Shown piece by piece: positions 1 through 8,700 of a stretch of 64,000 nt of DNA. Where the stretch lies: NCBI RefSeq assembly GCF_023746555.1, contig NZ_CP098755.1, positions 3,608,501-3,672,500 of the forward strand, written 5' to 3'. Each line of letters begins with the position of its first letter. The stretch's first letter is position 1. The notes beneath the pieces are model-generated. The model was not told the origin of the DNA. It searched no databases and saw only the letters and a list, made by a program, of their open reading frames with translations. The position numbers and the translations under genes are program-made. The DNA comes from Brevibacillus ruminantium. Lineage in GTDB: Bacteria > Bacillota > Bacilli > Brevibacillales > Brevibacillaceae.

Positions 1-511
1 CATGTTTCGCTACTTCGTTTTCGCGGTAGCGTTCGGTAACAGCAAGCGATACAATTCCCGGAATCGCCAGTTGGTTGATTCTCTCGGCTTGCTGCTGTGA
101 GAGCGGGATGAGGCGTTTTGTCGAGTCACGCAGCATGATCGGCGCTTTGGCATTTTTCATCGCTTCCGCCAAGCGCTCTTCGCTGATCCCGGTAATTCCG
201 GACAGCCGTTTGAGACCATCGGTACCCTGCAGGCTGCCGCGTGCCAATGGGAAGAGAATCAGCGCCAACTGCTCTTCACCCGTAAAGCGATAGCCGTTCC
301 GATCCAGTATATCCCCCCTGCCGCTGTGCAGGACAATGCTCTGCTGGCGTTGTCTGACTGAATTCTTGACCAGATCGATCCCCCGGCGGGTAAAACGGTG
401 GGAGGCGCCCAACTGAATCCACCAGAGCCTGGCTGTCAACCCGATCCACAGAATCGTCATCCCTAACATCAAGATAAACTGCCTTCTTTTTATCCGCCGC
501 TCTACCTGCAT
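1..511 (-). CDS. Class B penicillin-binding protein, N-terminal part (runs off the window)
   Basis: The first 170 residues are visible and the C-terminus lies beyond position 1. A short basic cytoplasmic tail (MQVERRIKRRQF) leads into one membrane segment at about residues 11-30. Next comes an extracellular stretch containing GRGDILDRNG, which is typical of the N-terminal region of class B transpeptidases. The serine transpeptidase domain is not in the window, so catalysis cannot be checked. The start is the ATG at 511, preceded by GGGAGGGA. By position it matches B. subtilis pbpI (yrrR), which follows udk and greA; here no greA lies between. Confidence 0.8.
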   Translation of the reverse strand, partial: MQVERRIKRRQFILMLGMTILWIGLTARLWWIQLGASHRFTRRGIDLVKNSVRQRQQSIVLHSGRGDILDRNGYRFTGEEQLALILFPLARGSLQGTDGLKRLSGITGISEERLAEAMKNAKAPIMLRDSTKRLIPLSQQQAERINQLAIPGIVSLAVTERYRENEVAKH

Positions 512-565
512 GGCCGTTCCCTCCCCTGCCTTTTTCATCCAGTATGTCCCGAATGAGGAGCAGGA

Positions 566-597
566 AAACAAAAAACACGCCGATTTCCGGCGTGCTG
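566..597 (-). terminator. Intrinsic terminator after udk
   Basis: Read on the minus strand, a CACGCCG/CGGCGTG hairpin with a five-base loop is followed by a T-rich tract. It lies just past the udk stop and before the PBP gene, so the PBP gene probably has its own promoter in the short gap. Confidence 0.8.
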
Positions 598-628
598 CTT
601 GCGCGTGCCACATCAAACAGTGGCGGTA

Positions 629-1279
629 CTATTGTTGAGAAGGGTGGGAGACCTTCCGTTTTTCTTCCAAAATATCGCGGATTTTCGTCGAAAGCAAATC
701 CAAAGCTACCCGATTGTAGCCGCCCTCTGGAATAATCACATCGGCATACCGCTTCGTAGGCTCGATGAACTGCAGATGCATCGGGCGGACCACTTCCAAA
801 TACTGATTCACAACCGATTCCAGGGAACGTCCTCTCTCCTCAATATCACGCACGATCCGGCGGACAATCCGTACATCCGCATCGGTATCGACAAAGACTT
901 TAATATCCATCAGATCACGAATCCGAGGGTCCTCCAGGATAAGCATCCCCTCTAGAATGATGACGTTTTTCGATTCGACCCGCTCTGTTTCTTGCTTGCG
1001 ATTGTGAACCTTGAAATCGTAAATCGGCTTCTGTATCGATCGACCCTGTATCAGCTCCTGCAATTGATGAAGCATCAGATCGTTATCGAATGCAAACGGA
1101 TGATCATAATTAGTGAGTACCCGCTCTTCCACACTGAGGTGGCTTTGATCTTTGTAATAGGAGTCCTGTTCAATCATCGTGACGCTGTCATTCTGGAATT
1201 GACGGTACAATTCCCTCGCTACTGTCGTCTTGCCGGAACCGCTTCCCCCTGCAACCCCAATCACTACGGGGTGACTCAT
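629..1279 (-). CDS. udk: Uridine kinase
   Basis: A 216-residue protein, the normal length for bacterial uridine/cytidine kinase, which phosphorylates uridine and cytidine in pyrimidine salvage. The P-loop GGSGSGKT is at residues 11-18. The family signatures DSYYKD and NYDHPFAFD follow, then the conserved [16 protein letters not shown] region near residue 135. The ATG start is well placed. As in B. subtilis it lies downstream of mltG and trmR, although the two U32 peptidase genes usually found in between are absent. Confidence 0.95.
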   Translation of the reverse strand: MSHPVVIGVAGGSGSGKTTVARELYRQFQNDSVTMIEQDSYYKDQSHLSVEERVLTNYDHPFAFDNDLMLHQLQELIQGRSIQKPIYDFKVHNRKQETERVESKNVIILEGMLILEDPRIRDLMDIKVFVDTDADVRIVRRIVRDIEERGRSLESVVNQYLEVVRPMHLQFIEPTKRYADVIIPEGGYNRVALDLLSTKIRDILEEKRKVSHPSQQ

Positions 1280-1366
1280 GATCCATATCCCCTTCCTCTT
1301 GCCTTCCTCAAAAACTGGTCTTGAGGTAACTCATCTTTGAAAAGTTGTGTAATCTGTTTTTTCTTT

Positions 1367-1999
1367 CTATCTTTTGAAGCTGACAGCCAGACCATCCCCT
1401 ACCGGAATGAACGTCGTTTCCAGGTCTGGATGCTCAGTTAAATATTGGTTAAATCGGTTCAGTTTGTCCACCATGGATCGCTGTCTTTTCCCCGCTTCCT
1501 CCGGAGAGGCAACCAGACCGCGAAACAGCACGTTGTCTGTCAAAACAAGTCCTCCGGGGCGCAGCATCGGCAGGTACAGATCCAGAAATTTCTGGTACTG
1601 TCCTTTGGCAGCATCAATGAACAGACAGTCAAATTCTGCCTCATCCGCCAGTCCTGTCGTCGCATCTCGATGCAGGATTTCTACGCGCTTCTCGACTCCG
1701 GCCTGGCTTAAATTGGCTTTGGCGCGGGCAAGCCGTTCCTCATCGATCTCCATGGTCACGATGCTGGCTTCCGGTGCAGCCTCCGCCAACCAAATCGTTG
1801 AATACCCGATGGCCGTCCCGATCTCCAAAATTCGTTTCGGACGGTGGAGCAATAGGTAGGAACGCATGACTTGAGCGGTTGGCAACTGCACAATCGGAAT
1901 CCCTTCCTCCTGTGCCTCCTTTTCCAATCGCTGAAGCAGCGGCGAACGCGGGGGAACCAGTCCGGAAATATATTGATCGATCACTGGATTGGTTATCAT
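1367..1999 (-). CDS. trmR: tRNA 5-hydroxyuridine methyltransferase (class I O-methyltransferase)
   Basis: A 210-residue SAM-dependent O-methyltransferase. The SAM-binding motif ILEIGTAIGYSTIWLA starts near residue 58, and the metal/substrate segment DCLFIDAAKGQYQ lies near residue 128. Its place between mltG and udk matches B. subtilis YrrM (TrmR), which methylates 5-hydroxyuridine at tRNA position 34 to 5-methoxyuridine. The trhP1/trhP2 hydroxylation genes that normally follow are missing here. A generic catechol-type methyltransferase is a weaker alternative, since the assignment rests largely on synteny. Confidence 0.85.
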   Translation of the reverse strand: MITNPVIDQYISGLVPPRSPLLQRLEKEAQEEGIPIVQLPTAQVMRSYLLLHRPKRILEIGTAIGYSTIWLAEAAPEASIVTMEIDEERLARAKANLSQAGVEKRVEILHRDATTGLADEAEFDCLFIDAAKGQYQKFLDLYLPMLRPGGLVLTDNVLFRGLVASPEEAGKRQRSMVDKLNRFNQYLTEHPDLETTFIPVGDGLAVSFKR

Positions 2000-2057
2000 T
2001 TCGTCACCCCCCTTTTTTACAACCGGATTATTATATCACATCGCCTGGGAAAATCGT

Positions 2058-2080
2058 AAGAGGCTTGCCTGAAGCCTCTT
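2058..2080 (-). terminator. Possible weak terminator between mltG and trmR
   Basis: A perfect nine-base inverted repeat (AAGAGGCTT/AAGCCTCTT) overlaps the mltG stop codon. On the minus strand it is followed by ACGATTTT, a poor T-tract, so it may only attenuate or protect the 3' end. Confidence 0.45.
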
Positions 2081-3179
2081 ATTTTCCTCTGCTTTTTCTG
2101 TCGTTGGCATTATGTTCCTGAAGTGTCTTGGAGAAGTAATGCTCCGAGGTGCCATCTTTTTTGGTCACATAGAAAAAATAGTCATGTTTTTCTGGATGAA
2201 CCACAGCTTCGAGCGAGGCTCTTCCCGAGCTGGCAATCGGTCCCGGGGGCAAACCGGGATGCAGGTACGTGTTGTACGGACTTTCCACTTTGAGGTCGTC
2301 AAAGGTAATTCTGTCGCGCTGTTTGCCGAGCACAAACTGTACCGTGGCATCTGCTTGCAGCAGCCAGCCTTCACGCATGCGATTGTAGTACACACCAGCG
2401 ACGATTGGTCTTTCCTTGTCGACCACAACCTCTCTTTCCACGATGGAGGCTAATGTGACCGCTTCGTCCATGGTCAGCTTTTGCGCCTTGAGCTGCTCTG
2501 TCCACTCCGGCTTCCATTCCTTCTGGAACTGGGCCAGCATTTTAGCGATAATCTCATGCTCATTGGTGTCCTTTTTGATCTCATAGGTCTCCGGGAAAAG
2601 GTAACCTTCCAAGCGGTACTTGCGTCCTTCTTTCTGAGGGATGGAGGCAACAAACGGAAATTCAGGAAAGCTTCCCTGGTTTACCTCTTGCAGGAACTTG
2701 GCTTTGTCCACCAGTCCCTCCTGAGCAAGGTGATCGGCAATCTGCTCGACATTCCAGCCCTCAGGTATGGTAAAGCGGGTGGCGTCGACGATGGTGCTTC
2801 CGTCAGCCATTGCTTGCAGCATTTGGTCGATGCTTTGCCCCGTCTCAAATTGATAGACGCCGGCCTGCAAACGAGAGCCCGTTCCCTTGTACTTGACATA
2901 GTATGTGAAAAGATCTGAATTCCGTATCAAACCATGCTCCTGCAGGATGCGGGCGATTTGCCTTACAGAAGAACCTGCGGGAATTTCAACCTCTTTGGTG
3001 ACGGCCTCCCCTGCTACTGGCTGGAGCCCTTGGTATACGTAGTAGACCACTCCTCCGGTGCCGAGCAGCAGCAAACAGAAAAGGATCAGGACCATCCGGA
3101 AAAAACCGCCCCTGCGACGCCGTTTTGCGGCCTGGGGATAGTCCGGAAGATCGTCGTTTTTCACAGACATGGGATTCAC
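2079..3179 (-). CDS. mltG: Endolytic murein transglycosylase MltG
   Basis: Cleaves nascent peptidoglycan strands at the outer face of the membrane. It has a basic cytoplasmic tail with RRRRGG, one membrane segment at about residues 27-48, a LysM-like region, and the YceG/MltG catalytic domain. The conserved TLASIVERE motif places the catalytic glutamate at about residue 248. The GTG at 3179 is chosen as start because AAGGAGG lies eight bases upstream, giving 366 residues. An ATG nine bases further in has poorer spacing. It heads the mltG-trmR-udk group. Confidence 0.93.
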   Translation of the reverse strand: MNPMSVKNDDLPDYPQAAKRRRRGGFFRMVLILFCLLLLGTGGVVYYVYQGLQPVAGEAVTKEVEIPAGSSVRQIARILQEHGLIRNSDLFTYYVKYKGTGSRLQAGVYQFETGQSIDQMLQAMADGSTIVDATRFTIPEGWNVEQIADHLAQEGLVDKAKFLQEVNQGSFPEFPFVASIPQKEGRKYRLEGYLFPETYEIKKDTNEHEIIAKMLAQFQKEWKPEWTEQLKAQKLTMDEAVTLASIVEREVVVDKERPIVAGVYYNRMREGWLLQADATVQFVLGKQRDRITFDDLKVESPYNTYLHPGLPPGPIASSGRASLEAVVHPEKHDYFFYVTKKDGTSEHYFSKTLQEHNANDRKSRGK

Positions 3180-3305
3180 AGTAGAGTCCTCCTTCTGGGT
3201 GGTGCCTCTACACAAGACTAAAGCCTGCGGCATTCCACACACGTGGCCGGGTAAAAATTTGGACCCGTCCATTATCTGTTTCATTATACCCAAGGCATGT
3301 CCACC

Positions 3306-3334
3306 TTGTCACCAATTGCTGTTCCGGGTATTTT
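3306..3334 (+). promoter_or_regulatory. Candidate sigma-A promoter for the 3408-4468 pair
   Basis: TTGTCA at 3306-3311 and TATTTT at 3329-3334 are separated by 17 bases. They lie in the gap between the divergent mltG gene and the plus-strand pair. Confidence 0.4.
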
Positions 3335-3407
3335 CCGGGAAAACGGCAGGATCGAGGGTCGGAAACGAGAAAATCAATACCTAACTAGAAAGGAAATGGG
3401 TGCTGCC

Positions 3408-3881
3408 ATGTTGAAACGATTTTTCATTTTTTTAGAGTGGGTCCTTGTTATTTTTCTTGGAGGCCAGGCACTTCTATACATTCTTCTTTCTGTTTCGGTC
3501 TTATTTAGCCATTCCGACGAAATACGCCAAGCAAAAAAAGACGGAACGTATTATTCCGCTCCCGCAGTCACTCAATCCTATTTCAACCGGACATTGACGG
3601 TAGATGGGGTTGCCTATGACGGTAAAGAGCTGCGCATCTATATGACAGGGCGTCATTTTGGCTCGGGAAGCATTCTGCCCAGCGATTTTCGGGTAACCAC
3701 CGACACAGGAGAGGAGTTCTCGATTCATGGGGGACATGTTTCTTCATCCGCTTACTTTGCAAAAGGCATGTACCATATGGAGTCCGTACCAGCCAATTTG
3801 CACTCTATCCGCGTCCATCAGGAACAATACGGAGAAGCTTTTTCTTTCACGATTCCGCTCGGAGAAGGGGGTAAACCATAA
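3408..3881 (+). CDS. Membrane-anchored protein of unknown function
   Basis: About 157 residues and not recognised. There is one hydrophobic segment near the N-terminus (after MLKRFF), then a soluble, probably extracellular domain rich in beta-type sequence, with no cysteines or obvious catalytic motif. The ATG at 3408 is chosen so the membrane segment starts close to the N-terminus. An in-frame ATG at 3396 is possible but sits almost on its ribosome site. Its stop codon overlaps the next start in TAATG, so the two genes are translationally coupled. The pair is on the strand opposite to the conserved genes on both sides, which suggests an insertion into the mltG-yrzB interval. Confidence 0.75.
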   Translation: MLKRFFIFLEWVLVIFLGGQALLYILLSVSVLFSHSDEIRQAKKDGTYYSAPAVTQSYFNRTLTVDGVAYDGKELRIYMTGRHFGSGSILPSDFRVTTDTGEEFSIHGGHVSSSAYFAKGMYHMESVPANLHSIRVHQEQYGEAFSFTIPLGEGGKP

Positions 3882-4468
3882 TGCGTGAACGCAAAAACCG
3901 TTTGATTCGCTGGATCATTATCGCAGCTTCTGCCCTCTTTCTCTTTCCGCTCTATTATCCAAGTCCCTGGTCACCGGAATCTGCCGTTAGCGACACCTTG
4001 GAAGGGATGGGCTTTCCCTCTGCTTCCGTCGAAGCGATTTCAGTCATTCAGGCGGGGAACATGTACGCGGTCTTGTTTTATGACGATAAGCTGGGGCTTT
4101 CGTATCACTTTCTTTTGGACCGGCCATTTGGCTTTCTCTGGAGAAACAGGGGCGGTGGTGGCGGATATCCATTTGACCCCGAGTCTGTTCTCAAATGGGG
4201 ATGGGGCGGGCATAGAGAAAGGAATGGCTCCTGGTACACCTACGCGAGCGGCCAAGTAAACGATCCGCAGATCCACTCGCTGACAGTGGAGTGGAGTGAC
4301 GGTGAAACACAATCGATGCGACCCATTAAAGGCTTTTACCATTTCGCCCGGGTGTTCAGTCCAGAAGAGGGAGCATCGGCCATCCTGCTGGCCTATGATG
4401 AAAACGGAAAGCTGCTGTACCGTTTGGATGAGAACCAGCGAGAGATACGAAAACCTGCGGCGCCGTAG
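3881..4468 (+). CDS. Membrane-anchored protein of unknown function, partner of the preceding gene
   Basis: 195 residues and not recognised. A basic tail (MRERKNRLIR) precedes one membrane segment at about residues 10-27. An extracytoplasmic domain follows, with a glycine-rich stretch RNRGGGGG near residue 90. The ending AYDENGKLLYRLDENQ resembles the terminal beta-strands of small Gram-positive surface proteins. No lipobox or catalytic motif is seen. It starts inside the stop codon of the upstream gene. A shared complex or immunity-type role can be imagined from the coupling, but the sequence does not show a function. Confidence 0.75.
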   Translation: MRERKNRLIRWIIIAASALFLFPLYYPSPWSPESAVSDTLEGMGFPSASVEAISVIQAGNMYAVLFYDDKLGLSYHFLLDRPFGFLWRNRGGGGGYPFDPESVLKWGWGGHRERNGSWYTYASGQVNDPQIHSLTVEWSDGETQSMRPIKGFYHFARVFSPEEGASAILLAYDENGKLLYRLDENQREIRKPAAP

Positions 4469-4548
4469 AATGAAGTCTCCGCTCGGCTGCACACTCCAAA
4501 ACGGTACTGAGCGTTGGCAGACCGAAGGCAATGACAGCCAATTTTTCG

Positions 4549-4592
4549 CAAAAAAAAACCGAGCGAGACATATTGCCTCACTCGGTTTTCAT
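4549..4592 (-). terminator. Terminator after yrzB
   Basis: Near-perfect hairpin ACCGAG-GAG/CTC-CTCGGT, followed on the minus strand by eight consecutive T. It may also stop plus-strand transcription from the 4468 gene, with a weaker T-tract on that side. Confidence 0.8.
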
Positions 4593-4606
4593 TTGGATAG
4601 GGCAGT

Positions 4607-4897
4607 CTACAGATCTTCTTTCTCCAGATCAGCGATCAGCGTCTCAAACGTCGCCTCTACCTGCTCCCACTCTTCATCATCTTCGATTGGCTGAAGCATG
4701 TCCGTACCGTCGTAGCGAAGGAAATGCACTTCGTACTCTTCCTCTTCCTCTTGATCAACGGGAACCAGAACCAGATACGAACGATCTTCGATGTCAAAAA
4801 TGTACATGATCCGGAAATCACGAGGAGCATCGCTGTCCTCTTCAGTCAATGCGATTACGTCCCCAACCTCAAACTCCTCAAACAACTCTTCACTCAT
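4607..4897 (-). CDS. yrzB: DUF1292 family protein (YrzB-like)
   Basis: 96 very acidic residues with the DUF1292 pattern: an N-terminal EVGDVIALTEEDS-like strand, a central YLVLVPVDQEEEEEYEVHFLR and an acidic tail. The molecular function of the family is unknown. The ATG at 4897 is chosen because GAGGTGA sits five bases upstream; the GTG at 4906 overlaps that site. It follows yqgF and yrzL with minimal spacing, the same order as in B. subtilis. Confidence 0.85.
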   Translation of the reverse strand: MSEELFEEFEVGDVIALTEEDSDAPRDFRIMYIFDIEDRSYLVLVPVDQEEEEEYEVHFLRYDGTDMLQPIEDDEEWEQVEATFETLIADLEKEDL

Positions 4898-4902
4898 ACG
4901 TG

Positions 4903-5319
4903 TCACCTCGATTGGGCGTCCAGATAACCCTGCAGGATCAGCACGGCCGCCATTTTGTCTATTACTTTTTTTCTTTTTTGCCTGCTTACATCAGCGGAGA
5001 TCAGCATCCGCTCCGCAGCCATGGTCGTCAGACGCTCATCCCAAAGATGGACGGGCAACGACATCTGTTCCTCCAGCATGCGGGCAAACGTTTGACAAAT
5101 CTCACCGCGCGGCCCGATCGTGCCGTTCATATTTTTAGGCAGACCCACAACCACTTCGCCAACGTCATAGTGGGCGACAAGCTCAGCCAGACGGGCAAAA
5201 TCCTTTTCGCGGGATTGCCGCTTGATGGTTTCCACCCCTTGGGCCGTCCAACCCAACTCATCACTGACGGCGACGCCAATCGTTTTGTCTCCTACATCCA
5301 ATCCCATCATTCGTTTCAT
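4903..5319 (-). CDS. yqgF: RuvX/YqgF family RNase H-fold nuclease
   Basis: 138 residues, normal family length. The N-terminal [16 protein letters not shown] carries the first catalytic aspartate. [10 protein letters not shown] and LWDERLTT carry further conserved residues, and the C-terminal [14 protein letters not shown] completes the RNase H-like fold. The family is linked to pre-16S rRNA processing (a Holliday-junction resolvase role has also been proposed). It is packed tightly between yrzL and yrzB in a presumed operon with alaS. Confidence 0.92.
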   Translation of the reverse strand: MKRMMGLDVGDKTIGVAVSDELGWTAQGVETIKRQSREKDFARLAELVAHYDVGEVVVGLPKNMNGTIGPRGEICQTFARMLEEQMSLPVHLWDERLTTMAAERMLISADVSRQKRKKVIDKMAAVLILQGYLDAQSR

Positions 5320-5328
5320 CTGTTTCGC

Positions 5329-5592
5329 CTACTTACGCTGTTCTTCCAAATAGACAGTGACCAATTCTTCGATAATGCGATCCCGTTCGATTTTGCCGAT
5401 CAGGCTTCTCGCATTATTGTGGCGGGGGATGAACGCCGGATCACCAGACAAGAGGTAGCCGACAATTTGAGTGATCGGGTTGTAGCCCTTCTCCTGCAAG
5501 GCTTGATACACCTCGGTCAGGGTTTCCCGCACTTCCTCAGCTTTATTCTCTTTCGGCACCGTGAACTTCATGGTATTGTCCATCGAACTCAC
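5329..5592 (-). CDS. yrzL: IreB family regulatory protein (YrzL)
   Basis: 87 residues closely resembling the IreB/YrzL family. The characteristic [17 protein letters not shown] and [13 protein letters not shown] segments are present. IreB in Enterococcus is a phosphoprotein acting with the Ser/Thr kinase IreK; its role in Bacillales is less clear. The GTG at 5592 is chosen because GAGGTG lies six bases upstream and the resulting start ([10 protein letters not shown]) matches family members. The conserved threonines near the start are retained. Confidence 0.9.
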   Translation of the reverse strand: MSSMDNTMKFTVPKENKAEEVRETLTEVYQALQEKGYNPITQIVGYLLSGDPAFIPRHNNARSLIGKIERDRIIEELVTVYLEEQRK

Positions 5593-5720
5593 GATCAACA
5601 CCTCGATTCTTTAAGACTCTTCCGCGTTTTTCTTGCTGCTGTTTGATTACTTCTCTTCGTACAGCACGATATCCTTGTTGCTGTTGCACATTTCCCCGAA
5701 AGTCGAGGAAAAATGACACG

Positions 5721-8369
5721 TTATTTTGCAGCTTTTTGCCCTTGCACCAGTTCTCCGACCAGCTCCAGCGCTTCTTGAAGCTTCGCTGGGTCTTTTCCGC
5801 CAGCCTGCGCCATATCGGGACGTCCGCCGCCTCCGCCACCGCAGCGAGTCGCCACTTCTTTGATAATCTTGCCGGCATGCAAGCCTTGATCGATGAGATC
5901 CTTGGTTACCCCTGTCACGAGGTTCACCTTGTCTCCATCTACCGAGCCCAGCACGATCACAGCCGAACCCAGCTTGTTTTTCAGTTCGTCGACCATTCCG
6001 CGCAAATTGTCCATATCGGAGGCAGACACACGGGCAGCCAGTACCTGTACGCCATCTACCACCTGGAGCTTATCTGTCAGCGATGCTGCTTCGATGTTTC
6101 CAAGCTTGGCCCGCAGTGATTCATTTTCCCGCTGCACCTCTTTGATCTGTTGCTGGAGACCTTCCACGCGTGCCGGAGCTTCTGCCAGAAGCGGAGCTTT
6201 CAGGGCCTGCGCCACCTCTTTGAGGATACCGAGCTGTTCATTGAGGAACTGGTAAGCTCCTCGGCCCGTAACGGCTTCGATACGTCGAGTGCCTGCCCCG
6301 ATCCCGCTTTCGCTCAAGATCTTGAACAGACCGATTTCCGCCGTGTTGCTCACATGGCATCCGCCGCACAGCTCCAGACTGTACTCACCCACTTTGACGA
6401 CACGCACGATATCTCCGTATTTTTCACCGAACAGAGCCATAGCACCCATTTCCTTCGCTTCTGTCAGGGAGCGGTTGGAAATCTCTACGGCCAGGTTTGC
6501 CCATACTTTCTCGTTGACGATCTTTTCGATGCTCTCCAGCTCTTCCGGTGTAATCGAGCTGATATGGGTAAAGTCAAAGCGGAGACGCTCAGGCGCTACC
6601 AGTGATCCTGCCTGGTTGACATGTGTCCCCAGAACGTCTTTCAGCGCTTGGTGAAGCAGATGTGTGGCCGTATGATTTTTCGTGATATCGAGACGGGATT
6701 CGCGATTTACCTCTGCAGTCACCTCGTCTCCGAGTCGGAGTGTGCCTGCTTCTACTGTTACAGTATGAACATTTTGCCCCTTCGGTCCTTTTTGAACGTC
6801 TAGGACTCGCGCTTTGACGCTATCGGAAATCAACTGACCTTCATCGTTGACCTGACCGCCGCTCTCCGCGTAGAAAGGTGTGCGGCTGAGCACCACCTGA
6901 ACGGTTTGTCCTTCTTCCGCTTCTTCAACCAATTGATTGCCAAACACGATGGCTTCAACTTTCCCAGTCGTTACCAATTCAGTATACCCAACAAATTCGC
7001 TCGTAACCGTCAACTCGGAAAGTGGACCGCCTTGTGTCTGCATGCTGTCTACGTCCTGACGGGCTGCACGTGCGCGCTCCCGCTGTTCTTCCATGGATTG
7101 CTCAAAGCCCTCGCGATCGACAGTCAATCCCTGTTCTTCCGCGAAGTCTTCTGTCAAATCTACCGGGAAGCCGTACGTGTCGTACATTTTGAAAACGTCC
7201 GGGCCGGACAGTTGGCTTTTGCCTTCTGCCTTCGCTGTTTTGACCATATCCGCCAGAATCGCCAACCCGTCGTTCAAGGTTTCGTGGAAACGCTCTTCCT
7301 CACCGCGGATCACTTTTTCAATGAACGCACGCTTTTCCACCACTTCCGGGTAGAATTCACCCATCATGCTGCCGACTGTTTCCGTCAAGCGATACAGGAA
7401 CGGCTGTTCAATCCCCAGCTTTTTGCCCATCCGCACCGCACGGCGAAGCAGGCGGCGAATGACGTATCCTCGGCCTTCATTCGATGGGAGTGCCCCGTCG
7501 CCGATGGCAAAGGTAACGGTCCGCGCGTGATCCGCGATGACCTTCAGTGCGACATCTGTCTCGGCTGAATGCTTGTAAGCGACTCCCGAGATGGCACTGG
7601 TCTGCTCAATCAGCGGGAACAGCAGGTCAGTCTCAAAGTTGTTGTCCACATCCTGGATGATGGATGCCATCCGCTCCAGGCCCATGCCGGTATCGATGTT
7701 TTTCTTCGGCAGTGGCGTATAGGTGCCGTCCGGGTTGTGATTGAATTGAGAGAATACGAGATTCCACACTTCGAGATAGCGTTCGTTCTCACCGCCTGGG
7801 TACAGCTCGGGATCATTGGGATCATTGCCGAATTGTTCACCGCGGTCGTAGAAAATCTCCGTGTTGGGACCGCTTGGGCCTTCCCCGATATCCCAGAAGT
7901 TGCCTTCCAGTCGGATGATCCGCTCCTCTGGCACTCCAATCTGTTTATGCCAGATTTCAAAGGCTTCCTCGTCTTCCGGGTGGATCGTCACAGAGAGCTT
8001 TTCTGCATCAAAGCCGATCCATTCCTTGCTGGTCAAAAACTCCCACGCCCAGTGAATCGCTTCTTCTTTAAAATAATCACCGATAGAGAAATTGCCCAGC
8101 ATCTCAAAAAAAGTATGATGGCGCGCTGTCCGTCCGACGTTTTCGATGTCGTTGGTGCGGATTGATTTCTGCGAGTTGGTAATGCGCGGATTGTCCGGGA
8201 TAATGCGTCCGTCAAAGTACTTTTTCAGTGTGGCCACGCCGCTGTTGATCCACAACAGGGATGGGTCGTCCACCGGGACGAGGGATGCACTTGGTTCAAT
8301 GCGATGCCCCTTTTGCACAAAAAAGTCCAAAAACATCCTGCGGATTTGATTGCCAGTCAGTTTTTTCAT
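5721..8369 (-). CDS. alaS: Alanyl-tRNA synthetase
   Basis: 882 residues, full length. It begins [17 protein letters not shown] with the class II catalytic core, then the editing domain with HTATHLLHQ and the zinc-binding CGGCH, and ends with the DHHA1-type C-Ala domain containing the glycine-rich [16 protein letters not shown]. The ATG at 8369 has AGGAGGG upstream; longer readings would run into the T-box terminator. Expression is controlled by the upstream alanine T-box. Confidence 0.97.
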   Translation of the reverse strand: MKKLTGNQIRRMFLDFFVQKGHRIEPSASLVPVDDPSLLWINSGVATLKKYFDGRIIPDNPRITNSQKSIRTNDIENVGRTARHHTFFEMLGNFSIGDYFKEEAIHWAWEFLTSKEWIGFDAEKLSVTIHPEDEEAFEIWHKQIGVPEERIIRLEGNFWDIGEGPSGPNTEIFYDRGEQFGNDPNDPELYPGGENERYLEVWNLVFSQFNHNPDGTYTPLPKKNIDTGMGLERMASIIQDVDNNFETDLLFPLIEQTSAISGVAYKHSAETDVALKVIADHARTVTFAIGDGALPSNEGRGYVIRRLLRRAVRMGKKLGIEQPFLYRLTETVGSMMGEFYPEVVEKRAFIEKVIRGEEERFHETLNDGLAILADMVKTAKAEGKSQLSGPDVFKMYDTYGFPVDLTEDFAEEQGLTVDREGFEQSMEEQRERARAARQDVDSMQTQGGPLSELTVTSEFVGYTELVTTGKVEAIVFGNQLVEEAEEGQTVQVVLSRTPFYAESGGQVNDEGQLISDSVKARVLDVQKGPKGQNVHTVTVEAGTLRLGDEVTAEVNRESRLDITKNHTATHLLHQALKDVLGTHVNQAGSLVAPERLRFDFTHISSITPEELESIEKIVNEKVWANLAVEISNRSLTEAKEMGAMALFGEKYGDIVRVVKVGEYSLELCGGCHVSNTAEIGLFKILSESGIGAGTRRIEAVTGRGAYQFLNEQLGILKEVAQALKAPLLAEAPARVEGLQQQIKEVQRENESLRAKLGNIEAASLTDKLQVVDGVQVLAARVSASDMDNLRGMVDELKNKLGSAVIVLGSVDGDKVNLVTGVTKDLIDQGLHAGKIIKEVATRCGGGGGGRPDMAQAGGKDPAKLQEALELVGELVQGQKAAK

Positions 8370-8394
8370 GAAAAACTTCCCTCCTGTAGATTTG

Positions 8395-8664
8395 GAAAAT
8401 AAAAAAGCTCCCATCCCCTCAGGGACGAGAACTTACGTATCTCGCGGTACCACCCTGCTTACAGGCACCTGCAAATGCGCATGCCTGTCGCTCGATCCAG
8501 ACGGTAACGGTGCCTAACCGCCGGTTTTTTCCCGGTCTTGGGAGTAGCCTTCCGCTGCACTTCTTCTGGTCACTCTCTCAACCTGCGGAGCGACCTCTCT
8601 GTAGAAGGGCTGCAACGTACTCGTTCCTTCATCGATCTACGGGTTTTCCCCGATACATTTCGTT
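8395..8664 (-). promoter_or_regulatory. T-box riboswitch (alanine) upstream of alaS
   Basis: The conserved T-box core AGGGTGGTACCGCG is at 8443-8456 on the minus strand. The terminator pairs 8422-8432 with 8407-8417 over eleven base pairs (with G-U wobbles), followed by a T-run at 8397-8406. Stem I contains AGTA and GA-type motifs. The specifier triplet is read as GCT at 8548-8546, followed by the usual purine, which matches alanine. Uncharged tRNA-Ala is expected to favour the antiterminator and allow alaS transcription. Confidence 0.92.
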
Positions 8665-8670
8665 GTCCGT

Positions 8671-8700
8671 ATTATAATTTTTTTTACAGACGGCTGTCAA
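8671..8700 (-). promoter_or_regulatory. Sigma-A promoter of the alaS leader
   Basis: TTGACA at 8700-8695 and TATAAT at 8676-8671, spaced 18 bases. The -35 box overlaps the stop codon of the upstream yrrI gene. Confidence 0.8.

Noticed and set aside
4849..5646. Open frame of 265 codons on the plus strand
   Set aside because: Antisense to yqgF and yrzL, both of which are clear conserved genes.
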